Positions 35,860 to 46,120 of a stretch of 64,000 nucleotides of DNA are shown in pieces. The notes under the pieces are model-generated. The model was not told the origin of the DNA. It worked only from the letters and a program-made list of their open reading frames with translations, and ran no database searches. Numbering within the stretch: position 1 is the first letter of the stretch; each line of letters opens with the position of its first letter. A program made the position numbers and the translations under genes. This stretch comes from Lithobates sylvaticus (Eukaryota; Chordata; Amphibia; Anura; Ranidae). The stretch covers positions 240,846,715 to 240,910,714 of the forward strand of contig CM053027.1 of assembly GCA_028564925.1 (NCBI GenBank), written 5' to 3'.

Positions 35860-36540
35860 CTAGACAAAACTACAGGTTAGTACTCCCTCACCTGATCAGT
35901 TTGGCTAAAAGTTGCAACCTTAGGTGCTTGCTGGAAACAACCACAGGTGCCTCCCATAGCCACATGGGTGACAAAAGTCACTGAGATTGAGCGAATGGAA
36001 AACCTAATTGCCTCTGACAGATTTAGAAAACCCTGGTTTTACTGGAATGAGTTCACTTTCACTCCCATATACGAAGCACTGTTACAAGATGACTCTATGG
36101 TAGATGTGGCAGCCCCCCCCCCCCCCCCCCCCCCGGCATTTGGAAAAGAGAGAACGATACTACAATATTACGCCATACTTCTTCCATAATACTTTTTAAC
36201 CTAGTACTTTTGGTCCATTAGGTCTTTTTTTTTTTTCTTTTGGTTTGTTCGATTTCTAACCTCCTAACTCTTTTAGAATAAAAGTGAGTCATACAGTGGC
36301 CTCCCTCTACCAGATCAGATTAGGTATAATTGTGAATGACTACTTTAAGTATTTCTAATAATAAGTTTTATATAAGTGATAATATGGTCTTACTGACTTG
36401 AGTTACTACTGCACATGAGTACTTGTTAACCGAATGTACTAAAGTATATGTGTTGTAAATGTTTTAATACTGTTATTAAAATCTGTATCCACGGTATGTT
36501 ATCATTCAGATATGAAGAATGCCTAAAAAAAATAAAATGG
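35860..36540 (+). mobile_element. 3' end of an L1/Tx1-like LINE
   Basis: ERMENLIASDRFRKPWFYW near 35988-36046, preceded by PIATWVTKV, resembles the extreme C-terminus of L1-type ORF2. It is interrupted by a C22 run (36113-36134). A long 3' tail with AATAAAATGG near 36530 closes it. Family assignment is by motif flavour only. Confidence 0.5.
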
Positions 36541-36654
36541 ATATTATAAACAGTCTCGCCTGCTATTGGCTGTTTAAAAGCCGGTGCTGCCACCCAGGTA
36601 AGCCTTGCAAAGGTGGTAGCGAAATACCCTTCATGGAAGTAGGAACCTCGGTTT

Positions 36655-37050
36655 TTAAAAAAAATGAATTTAAAGTGTCACTAAAGGCAAAACTTTTTTA
36701 TTTTTTTTTTCATTTTGGATAGAGTAAGGGTAGAGTTATAACACTTGTCAGGTTTTTTTTTTTGCCATCTGTGTCCTATTGAGGGCATTTCCCTTGACTT
36801 CCTGTCATAGCTCAAACAGGAAGTCAGAGGAATCCCCCCCCCCCCCAAAGTGAGGGAATCCTGGGTTGTCACCAGGATCATGAGAACTAGTGTCCTCATT
36901 GGAAGATTTCCACTGTATTCCTGTTCCAATGGCAACCCAAAATTTGGGATTTCCTTTTACTTTTGATGATAATGGTAAATAGGACAAATAGAAAGGATCA
37001 ATCTCCCTAACTGTGTTGTCTATAGTGACACTTAGGAAAACCATTTCTAA
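36655..37050. repeat. Probable ranid interspersed repeat
   Basis: TTTAAAGTGTCACTAAAGG at the left, a T-rich stretch, then CAAACAGGAAGTCAGAGG and GTGACACTTAGGAAA at the right. It reads like a repeat I associate with ranid genomes; the ends are partly complementary (GTGTCAC and GTGACAC). A C-run sits at 36834-36846. Confidence 0.4.
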
Positions 37051-37623
37051 TTTTAATTCAGATAATAGATGGTATTGCCTCTCGGCTTGGATTTTGCTTA
37101 TGGAAATGTCATTGCTCACTGGTTATGAGATTTACACAAATGCTCCATGACAGTCAATTGTTGTCCTCAACAGTATATGACGTAATTAGGGTTGTCCGTA
37201 AAAGATATGGAAGTTAACGGGGCGGTGGAGGGGTTTTGTACTTTTATGAAACTCAAAAAAAAAAAATGCAACAAAAGCATTCCCATGTTATTTTCAAAGC
37301 GCTTAAGCTGTCCATGCCATGTTAATTTTTTTTTTTTTCTTCTGGCAGCGGCACCCAGTTGGTTGAAGCCGCTGCTCGACAGAAAAGTTTCCAACATGCC
37401 CTTTCAATAGAAGCTGATAAAGCATTCAACTGCTGTGTTGAGGGGAAACCCACACACAGATTGACATTCGGCCAGTCCGCTGGACCTAATTTCATATGAT
37501 TCTTTAAATCTATTGAACTTTGATAATTACATATGCTATTCTTCTACTCTGTATTGTTAATACTTCTGAACTGTACATATTTTTTATGCAAAATTTGAAT
37601 ATTGTGGAGATGGATCCTGTTAA

Positions 37624-37971
37624 AAAGTGGTTGTAAACCTGAGTCAGTCACTTCTGAGAATTTTTCCTGACACATGAGATAAATTTGTGTGGAGAGGAGC
37701 TTGTTTATTCACAAAACAGTTCTGCTGTGTGGAGGGGAATGTGTGTGCCTTTCCTGCAATCAGCCCTCATACAGTGTAAGTGCGGTCTCTCTGCCCACTC
37801 CTCTCTGCTGAGACAGATGAAGAAAGATTTTTAACACAATCTGCACTTCTGAAAGCATAGAGAGGGGAACACTGCAGATAAACGAATAAAACCTATGTGG
37901 GAGGATTTGTTTCATCTCTATCACCTGAGTCTGTTCACTTCACTCAGTATATGTGAGGGTTTACAGCCACT
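37624..37971 (+). mobile_element. Second TTAA-flanked MITE family, complete
   Basis: TTAA at 37620-37623 and 37972-37975 flank 348 bp with inverted ends AAAGTGGTTGTAAACC and GGTTTACAGCCACT. The termini differ from the large TTAA family, so this is a separate piggyBac-type MITE. Confidence 0.75.
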
Positions 37972-38100
37972 TTAAGTATATATTATACTCTGTAACCGCA
38001 AAAAAATATTTTCTAATAAATATTTTCTAATAAATGTTTGATAGTGTTGACATGTTACTAATATTTAAAGTTTAACTTTTAAATTTTTAATTCTCTTAAG

Positions 38101-38182
38101 GCATAGTTCTTGGGGCCAGTGTAGTTGGAGTGGTACTTGGCTTCGTGCTATACAAATGTTTCAGCAATAAGCAAAAAAAAGG
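38101..38182 (+). CDS. Transmembrane exon of the CCP membrane protein
   Basis: The acceptor is TTCTCTTAAG at 38100 and the donor GG|GTAAGG at 38183. In phase 1 it reads IVLGASVVGVVLGFVLY, a 17-residue hydrophobic run that, with the previous exon, makes a helix of about 23 residues. KCFSNKQKK follows, a basic stop-transfer signal with a membrane-proximal cysteine. This orients the protein as type I with a cytoplasmic tail. If the donor is used the exon ends in phase 2. If it is read through, GGG TAA ends the protein after KQKKG, leaving a tail of about 10 residues. No further tail exon was identified in the window. Confidence 0.72.
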
Positions 38183-38400
38183 GTAAGGCCATTTTTATTT
38201 TATTTTGCTTGTATCTATCTTGTCTGTAGAGAAGAGCCTTCTCTAACTTTCTTGTTGTGTTGATGTCATTTGACTTGCATTTTGTCCATTTTCTTAGAGT
38301 CAATTCACAAATAGTGTGCTGCAGCTATGTATGCAGTATTGCATGCTTTGTGCACCACACTACAATGTGTTGGTCATGAGTGTTGTCATTCATTTTAAAT
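38183..38400 (+). other. Sequence after the transmembrane exon
   Basis: No tail exon or polyadenylation signal recognised. Confidence 0.4.
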
Positions 38401-38403
38401 GGC

Positions 38404-38730
38404 ATCCCAACACATCCACAAATAGAGCTTTCTTTTGATGGTATTTGATTGCCTCTGCGATTTTTAATTTTTGCGATATAAACGGAAAAAGACAGAAAAT
38501 TTTGAAAAAAAAAGATATTTTCTACTTTTTGTTATAAGGAAAAATCTAATTAACTCAATTTTAGTCAAACATTTGGGCCAAAATGTATTCAGCCACATGT
38601 CTTTAGTAAAAAAAATGTCAATAAGCGTATATTTATTGGTTTGCGCAAAAGTTATAGCATCTACAAACTAGAGTACATTTTCTGGAATTTACACCGCTTT
38701 TAATTTATGACTCATTTCTTGAGGTGCTAA
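38404..38730 (-). mobile_element. TTAA-type element internal fragment (inverted)
   Basis: CACAAATAGAGCTTTC and GGTTTGCGCAAAAGTTATAGC are shared with 30560-30810 and, in inverse, with 56040-56290. Termini not seen. Confidence 0.55.
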
Positions 38731-38734
38731 AATG

Positions 38735-39775
38735 GCAGGGAAGTACAAAACCCCCCCAAATGACCCAATTTTGGAAAGTAGACACCCCAAGCTATTTGCT
38801 GAGAGGCATGTTGAGCCCATTGAATATTTTTTTTTTAGTCCCAAGTGATTGAATAAAGACAAAAAATAAATAAAATTTTTTCAAAAAGTTGTCACTAAAT
38901 GATATATTGCTCACACATGCCATGGTTATATGTGGAATTGTACCCCAAAATACATTTTGCTGCTTCTCCTGAGTATGGGGATACCACATGTGTGGGACTT
39001 TTTGGGAGCCTAGCCGCGTACGGGGCCCCGAAAACCAAGCACCGCCTTCAGGATTTCTAAGGGTGCAAATTTTTGATTTCACTCCTCACTACCTATCACA
39101 GTTTCGAAGGCCATAAAATGCCAAAATAGCACAAAACCTCCGCAAATGACCCCATTTTGGAAAGTAGACACCCCAAGCTATTTGTTGAGAGGCATGGTGA
39201 GTATTTTACAGCTCTCATTTGTTTTTGAAAATGAAAGTAAAGAAAACATTTTTTTTTTTCCAATTTTCAAAACTTTGTGACAAAAAGCGAGATCTGCAAA
39301 ATACTCACCATACCTCTCAGCAAATAGCTTGGGGTGTCTACTTTCCAAAATGGGGTCATTTTGGGGGGGTTTGTGCCATCTGGGCATTCCATGGCCTCCG
39401 AAACTGTGATTGGCAGTGAGGAGTGAAATAAAAAAAATTACACCCTTAGAAAGCCTGAAGGCAGTGCTTGGTTTTCGGGGCCCCGTACGCAGCTAGGCTC
39501 CCAAAAAGTCCCACACATGTGGTATCCCCGTACTCAGGAGAAGCAACAGAATGTATTTTGGGGTGTATTTCCACATATAACCATGGCATGTGTGAGCAAT
39601 ATATCATTTAGTAACTTTTTGTAAAAAAAATATATATATATATTTTTTTTTTTCATTATTCAATCTCTTGGGACAAAAATAAATAAATATTTAATGGGCT
39701 CAACATTGCTCTTAGCAAATAGCTTGGGGTGTCTACTTTCCAAAATGGGGTCATTTGGGGGGGGGGGGGGGGTTT
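38735..39775. repeat. About 1-kb imperfect foldback (inverted) repeat
   Basis: The left arm (about 38735-39205) and right arm (about 39285-39775) are imperfect reverse complements around an 80-bp spacer. Paired blocks include GGAAAGTAGACACCCCAAGC with GCTTGGGGTGTCTACTTTCC, CGGGGCCCCG on both sides, and CCACATGTGTGGGAC with GTCCCACACATGTGG. The GACACCCCAAGC block occurs twice per arm. Single-arm relatives lie at 5500-5780 and 57240-57600. Non-coding. Confidence 0.87.
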
Positions 39776-39840
39776 GAACTGTCCTGGCATTTTATGCACA
39801 ACATTTAGAAGCTTATGTCACACATCACCCACTCTTCTAA

Positions 39841-42800
39841 CCACTTGAAGACAAAGCCCTTTCTGACACTTTTTGTTTACATGAAAACATATTTTTTTTT
39901 TTTGCAAGAAAATTACATTGAACCCCCAAACACTATATATATTGTTAAAGCAAAGGCCCTACAGATTAAAATGGTGGGTGTTGCATTTTTTTTTCCACAC
40001 AGTATTTGCGCAGCGATTTTTCAAACGCATTTTTTTGTGGAAAAAATACACTTTTTTATTTTAATGCACTAAAACACACTATATTGCTAAAATTTTTGAT
40101 GAAATAAAAAATATGATCTTAGGCCGAGTACATGGATACCAAACACGACATGCTTTAAAATTGCGCACAAACACGCAGTGGCGACAAACTACATACATTT
40201 TTAAAAGCCTTTACAGGTTACCACATTAGTTACACGGAGGAGGTCTACTGCTAAAATTACTGCCCTCGATCTGACCTTCGCGGTGATACCTCACATGCAT
40301 GGTGCAATTGCTGTTTACATATGACGCCAGACCAGCTTGTGTTCGCCTTTGCGCAAGAGAAGGGGGGGCAGGGGTGCTTTTTTTAGTTTTTTTTTATTTA
40401 GCTTTTTTATTTTATTTTTAAACTGTTCCTTCCATTTTTTTTTATTGTTATCTCAGGGAATGTAGATATCCCCTATGATAGCAATAGGCAGTGACAGGTA
40501 CTCTTTTTTTGTAAAAATTGGGGTCTATTAGACCCTAGATCTTTCCTTTGCCTTCAAAGCATCTGACCACACCAAGATCGGTGTGATAAAACGCTTTCCC
40601 AATTTCCCAATGGTGCGGTTTATATCCGGGAGGGGGGACATTCCCTCCCACTGCTTGTAAAAGCAGTCTAGAGGCTAATTACCCGCTAGAATTGCTTTTA
40701 CATGAAAGCCGATCACTGGCTGAAAAGAATGATACCAAGATGATACCTAAACCTGCAGGCATCATTCTGGTATAACCATTCAAAGTCCAGCAACATACTG
40801 GACATATATTGTAATCTTTTTTTTTTTTTCATGCAGCCTCTTGGCTGAACGAAAAAAAGAGATTGATTGGTGGGTATGCCCACCATTAGAATACCTCCCT
40901 TCATCCACCCACTTCTAATGGGCATACATGCACCATTTATATATGCCGAAGCATGGGGCATCCTCCCGCAAAAGTTATGCCATGTACACACGGTCGGACT
41001 TTTCCACGGGGCAAGCCTCCGTCGGAATTTCGACCGTATTTACGCGGCATTAGGAGCCAACCGCTCCTCCGCCCCTGCTGCCCCCCATGCTTCGGCATAT
41101 ATGCCCTTTTTTTTAACTGTGGTGGTGAAATCACCTCCTACAGCGTTGGAGTCGCGGCTTTATGTATCGTGGGAGCAAATGCTGTTGCTGTCAAGATAAA
41201 TAAATCCGCGCTGCAACTGAATGGCGCACCTGAAAACAAAAAAATGGTTAACAATAAAACACAGTAAACAAAATTACATACCTGAAAAGCAAGCATGATA
41301 AAACATAATAAAACATTGCAGAATAGAATGGGGTAAAAAAGAGCAACAATAGAGAGAGAATAGAGAGAGAGAGAGAACAATTAAACGACAACTATTTTTG
41401 TTTTTTTTATTTTATATATTTTTTTGAGATTCACGGGTAAAAAAGCTCCTGACTGTTAGCGACTGAATCAAAACGCTACCACAAAAAAAATGTTAGCGGT
41501 CGCAGGGATCAGGCCTGACTCTGTGAACGCTGCAGTTATGTGTGCTTAGTGTTTTGTAAGTGACAGTGATCGATCGATACTGCACTTGGGTGGGCTGGGC
41601 TGGGCAGAGGGGGAAACGCAGGTGCTAGCAGGTATCTGGGCTGATCCCGCTAACGATGCGTTTTTTGGAACCCTAAACTGCTGGGACGCTAGTATAGATC
41701 TGATCAGATCAGATATTGATCTGTTCAGATACTGTACCACTAAGGGAGGTGTATGCTTTGCGCGTGGGTGTTTGCGGTACTGGCACTAACCTGGGGCGAC
41801 GCAGACCTTATTTGACCCTAAAACCTAATTGATATCACCCGCCGGGCGATCGGGGGTTAAACCGTTATTTGGTAATAAATGGCGGGTGCCCTGACAGTAT
41901 AAAAAACTAACTAACCAGCGTCACCCGTAACAGTTATACAGTGATCACTGGTGAAAGGGTTAACTAAGGGCAATCAGGGGGTTAAAACCTTTATTAGGTA
42001 ATATATGGGGGTACCTGATGCTATATAAAAACCTGACGGGGAACCTAAATAACGAAATAACTAACTGGCTAACTAGCGTCACCAGTGACACTTATACAGT
42101 GATCACTGGTGAAAGAGTTAACTCTAGGGGCAATCAGGGGGTTAAAACCTTTATTTAGGTTGTAATATGGGGGTACCTGACCTATAAACCTATTTATGAA
42201 CCTATATAAACCTGGCGGTTAACCTAAAAAAAAAAACTGGCTACCTAGCGGGACCAGTGACACTAATGCAGCGATCAGAAAAACGATTGCTTAGTGACAC
42301 TGGCAAAAGGGGGTGAAAGGGTTACCTGGGGGGCAATCAAGGGGTTAAACCTTTATTAGGGGGGGGGGGGGGGTAGGAGGCTACCTTAGACCTAAAGGGG
42401 CCTAAAACTAACTGCCCTGACAGTTATTACAGTCACACTGACACTAAATGCAGTGATCAGTAAATAAATGATCACTGCAATCAGTGACACTGTGACTTGG
42501 GGGGGCAGGGAGTGATCTGGGGGTAACAGGGGGGTGAAATGTGTGTCCTGGTGTCAGTGTACTGTTGGTGCACTAACCTGGATGTCTTCTCTCCTCGGCG
42601 TCCCGGTCAGAAAGACCGACACGCCGAGCGTGACATCACTTCCGCCTGCCTGTATTTACAATACACAGGCAGGGGAAGCTTTTCATTCGCCAGGAGCGAT
42701 CGCGAGGGGGTGGCCAGAAACCACTGGCCGTCCCCTCACCTCGGATGCTCCTGAAGCGATGCCGACCATCCCCGCCGGCGGGGGGGGGGGGGGGGGGTCT

Positions 42801-42898
42801 GATCGGACCCGCCGGAAGAATGTCACGTACAGGTACGGGATTTTGCCTGTACGTGCCATTCTGCTGACGTATATCTACATGGGGCGGCCGGCAAGTGG
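39841..42898 (+). mobile_element. Long TTAA-type element
   Basis: It starts CCACTTGAAGACAAAGCCC after CTAA (39837-39840, one mismatch to TTAA) and ends GGCGGCCGGCAAGTGG before TTAA at 42899-42902. At 3.06 kb it is the longest family member. The left 250 bp match the reversed right end of the copy at 23836-25002. It has no recognisable transposase and only short frames. Confidence 0.75.
41850..42520 (+). repeat. Degenerate tandem repeat inside the long TTAA element
   Basis: About four imperfect copies, 150-200 bp each, of a block containing ACAGTGATCACTGGTGAAAG and GGGCAATCAGGGGGTTAAA. A G13 run lies near 42360-42373. Confidence 0.7.
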
Positions 42899-42902
42899 TT
42901 AA

Positions 42903-43722
42903 AATAAATTCAGTCTCCCTTTTGTCCCTGTCAGTTTCTTGGTACATTCGTATCCCCATAAAAGTTTTCCAATACATCTGTGTCCCGTGCCAGACTTGCC
43001 TACCGGTATAGCGGGAAACGTCCCAGTAGGCCACCTGCCCTGAGGCCGCTGTCAGCTAGGAGCTTTGAAACTTTTTTTCTTTTTAAAAAGAACAGCTGAG
43101 AGAGAAGCGGCGGCGGGTTTGCTGTGAACAGGAGGCAGGGCTGGCTGAGGAAATGTCTAGCAGCAGAGGGCTGGAGGAGCAAGTGGCTATCATGCAGCAG
43201 ACACTGTAACCCTCCCCCCTCTCCAGCCCGCCCCATTCGACTGTACACAGTTGCTGAATGGGAGTTCGGGAGGGAGATACTCAGTACCTGAAGCTGAGCA
43301 CATAGCAGAAGGTATGACCACAGCAAAACGAATCCTGCAGCACACAGCTCTAGCTGAATGGAAACAAGATCTTAGGGAGCACAGTCATGTAATGCTGGCC
43401 GGCCGCTGTCTTCCAGAAATGTATGCCTTCAGGCAGTGTGCAGGTTACCGATAAGCCTCCCCCTCGCTCCATACTCCTTTTTTTTTTTTTTTTTTAAGAT
43501 CTGGATTTTATCTGGATTTTTTTGATCTCTGGAAGATGCAGCTGGCCGGCATTCTGTGTCCAGTGACAGTGTCAAACATGGTTAAACATTTCAGCTCAGC
43601 TATTTAGCCAGAGCTCTGTGTGTGCTGCACAGTTTGATGTTTTTGTGAAGTATTTACTGCCTATTCAGGCTAGAAGCTTCACAGACACATTAACTGTTTA
43701 CTGTCCTCCACTACCTGTATCA
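42903..43722. other. Repeat-like GC-rich sequence, no gene recognised
   Basis: Blocks of repeat-like texture with a T-run at 43477-43496. No coding motif. Confidence 0.4.
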
Positions 43723-43895
43723 TGTCTGCAGTCTCTGACCATCTCCTGTAGTATGTCTGCAGTCTCTGACCATCTCCTGTAGTATGTCTGCAGTCTTTGA
43801 CCATCTCCTGTAGTATGTCTGCAGTCTTTGACCATCTCCTGTAGTATGTCTGCAGTCTCTGACCATCTCCTGTATTATGTCTGCAGTCTCGGACC
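43723..43895. repeat. 31-bp minisatellite, about 5.5 copies
   Basis: The unit is about CATCTCCTGTAGTATGTCTG plus CAGTCTCTGAC. Copies differ by single bases (CTCTG or CTTTG). Confidence 0.9.
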
Positions 43896-44194
43896 ATCTC
43901 TGCATCCTGAACATGTTTCCACTATACTGCACAGCACACTCCACCTACAAGGCAGGTCTCCACTTTTACAACCGGGATCCTTGCAGGAGAGGGTACGCAC
44001 ACTGTACACGCTTCCTCATCTGTTACAGCAGAGCTATAACACAAACCCCCATTCCTGGACCAGTACAGGGGGAGGATGCTGTTTTGGGGGGCTATGACCA
44101 AGGCACATTCCACAGTGCAATCCCCCCTCCACCAAAAACCATTATTCATCGGGTGCAATATACATATAGGTATAAATACGTACTGTGTATTTAT
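43896..44194. other. No gene recognised
   Basis: Short unique sequence between two tandem repeats. Confidence 0.4.
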
Positions 44195-44374
<180 letters not shown>

Positions 44375-44526
44375 CATGGGAACTGCCAAAAAATTTGTTT
44401 CGTTTCGTTTCGTCCCGTTTCGTATATAAAAAAATTCGTAATTCGTAATTCGTGTACGAAATTCCGTTCGAATTCGTACGAAATACGAAATTCGGACGAA
44501 TCGTAATTTTTTTTACGAATCGTTAG

Positions 44527-44766
44527 TAAAGTTACGAATCGTTACGAATCGTTACGAATCGTTACGAATCGTTAACGCGGCTAATGAATTGTTGGTTCTC
44601 ATAACACAGAGAACAATTCGAATCCAACTACAAATATCGAATTTCAATTTCAAGTTACGAATCGTTACGAATCGTTATGAATAGTTACGAATCGTTACGA
44701 ATCGTTACGAATCGTTATGAATAGTTACGAATCGTTACGAATCGTTATGAATAGTTACGAATCGTT
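44527..44766. repeat. GTTACGAATC minisatellite, outer left arm
   Basis: Ten-base units, partly GTTATGAATA variants, repeated about 20 times with interruptions. Mirrored at 49306-49505. Confidence 0.85.
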
Positions 44767-45476
44767 AGTAAATCCAACTACCAATATCGAATTTCAACTA
44801 ATTTGAACGAAATTATTATAGCAGATATAACGAATGAATTCGAATGACAAAGTGTCATTTTTGCAGAAAAAAAAAAAGCGTAGGGGTCCCCCCAAATTCA
44901 ATAACCAGGCCCTTCAGGTCTGGTATGGATATTAAGGGGGACCCCAGCCAAAAAAAAATAAAAAAAAATGGCGTGGGGTCCCCCCCAAATATCCATACCA
45001 GACCCTTCAGGTCTGGGATGGATTTTAAGGGGAACCCCGGCCAAAAAAAAAAAAAAAAAAAAAACAAAATGGCGTGGGGTCCCCCTCAAAATCCATACCA
45101 GACCCTTTATCCGAGCACGCAACCTGGCAGGCCGCAGGAAAGGAGGGGGGGACGAGAGCGGCCCCCCCTCCCGCCTGAACCGTACCAGGCCACATGCCCT
45201 CAACATTGGGAGGGTGCTTTGGGGTCCCCCCCAAAGCACCTTGTCCCCATGTTGATGAGGACAAGGGCCTCATCCCCACAACCCTGGCCGGTGGTTGTGG
45301 GGGTCTGCGGGCGGGGGGCTTATCGGAATCTGGAAGCCCCCTTTAACAAGGGGACCCCCAGATCCCGGCCCCCCCCCTGTGTGAAATGGTAAGGGGGTAC
45401 AAAAGTACCCCTACCATTTCACCAAAAAAGTGTCAAAAATGGTAAAAATGACAGGAGACGGTCTTTGACAATTCCT

Positions 45477-45482
45477 TTATTA
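45477..45482 (-). terminator. Polyadenylation signal, minus strand
   Basis: TTTATT on the plus strand is AATAAA on the minus strand, about 240 bp from the minus TATA-like box at 45720-45727. Confidence 0.35.
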
Positions 45483-45719
45483 AAATCTTCTTTCTTCTTT
45501 CTTCTGGTCTTCCTTTCTTCATCTTCTCCTTCCGTCATCTTCTCCTTCCGTCATCTTCTTCCATCTTCTTCTTCCTTCGATTCGCTTCTTCTTCCTCCGG
45601 TCTTCTCGTCCTTCTCGTCCGGCGTCGTCCTTCTCGTCCGGCATCGTCGTCTCTTCTCGCAGGCCGCTCCTCGCAATGGGAGGCTCCCGCTCTGTGAGGC
45701 TTCGCTCCGGGTGACAGGT

Positions 45720-45727
45720 CTTTTATA
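45720..45727 (-). promoter_or_regulatory. TATAAAAG box, minus strand
   Basis: CTTTTATA on the plus strand. It is followed on its far side by the GC-box sequence (CCGCCCCC, about 45751) and a CRE-like GACGTCA near 45770. Confidence 0.4.
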
Positions 45728-45800
45728 ACGAAGGCACCCGGTGACCCCGCCCCCTCTGACGCACGGGGACGTCATGTGGAATTCCCTATGGCTTTCCCCA

Positions 45801-45847
45801 TGACGTCAGAGAGGGGGCGGGGTCACCGGGTGCCTTCGTTATACAAG
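45801..45847 (+). promoter_or_regulatory. CRE, GC box and TATA-like cluster, plus strand
   Basis: TGACGTCA (45801-45808), GGGGGCGGGG (45813-45822) and TATACAAG (about 45840-45847) occur in promoter order and spacing, facing right. The mirror cluster faces left at 45720-45775, so the palindrome centre looks like a bidirectional promoter. Confidence 0.4.
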
Positions 45848-45922
45848 ACCTGTCACCCGGAGCGAAGCCTCACAGAGCGGGAGCCTCCCATTGCGAGGAG
45901 CGGCCTGCGAGAAGAGACGACG

Positions 45923-46120
45923 ATGCCGGACGAGAAGGACGACGCCGGACGAGAAGGACGAGAAGACCGGAGGAAGAAGAAGCGAATCGAAGGAAGAAGA
46001 AGATGGAAGAAGATGACGGAAGGAGAAGATGAAGAAAGAAGAAGACCAGAAGAAAGAAGAAAGAAGATTTTAATAAAGGAATTGTCAAAGACCGTCTCCT
46101 GTCATTTTTACAATTTTTGA
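45923..46120 (+). other. Highly charged short open frame downstream of the promoter-like cluster
   Basis: It starts MPDEKDDAGREGRED and is almost entirely K, R, E and D, ending SKTVSCHFYNF over the AATAAA site. The inverted copy at 47956-48156 keeps the frame open with a small indel. Purine-rich repeats (GAAGAA) are open in other frames too, so coding is doubtful. Confidence 0.15.
46072..46077 (+). terminator. Polyadenylation signal, plus strand
   Basis: AATAAA about 230 bp after the TATA-like box, followed by T-rich sequence. Confidence 0.35.

Noticed and set aside
42534-42902. Frame at the end of the long TTAA element, considered as a transposase remnant
   Set aside because: No catalytic Asp motifs or cysteine-rich domain of piggyBac; it overlaps a G-run.
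44844-45392. 182-codon frame in the palindrome arm, with copies at 46169, 47598 and 48687
   Set aside because: All four arm copies show it because the arm is repeated; it contains Lys runs from A-tracts whose lengths differ between arms, and other frames are open as well.
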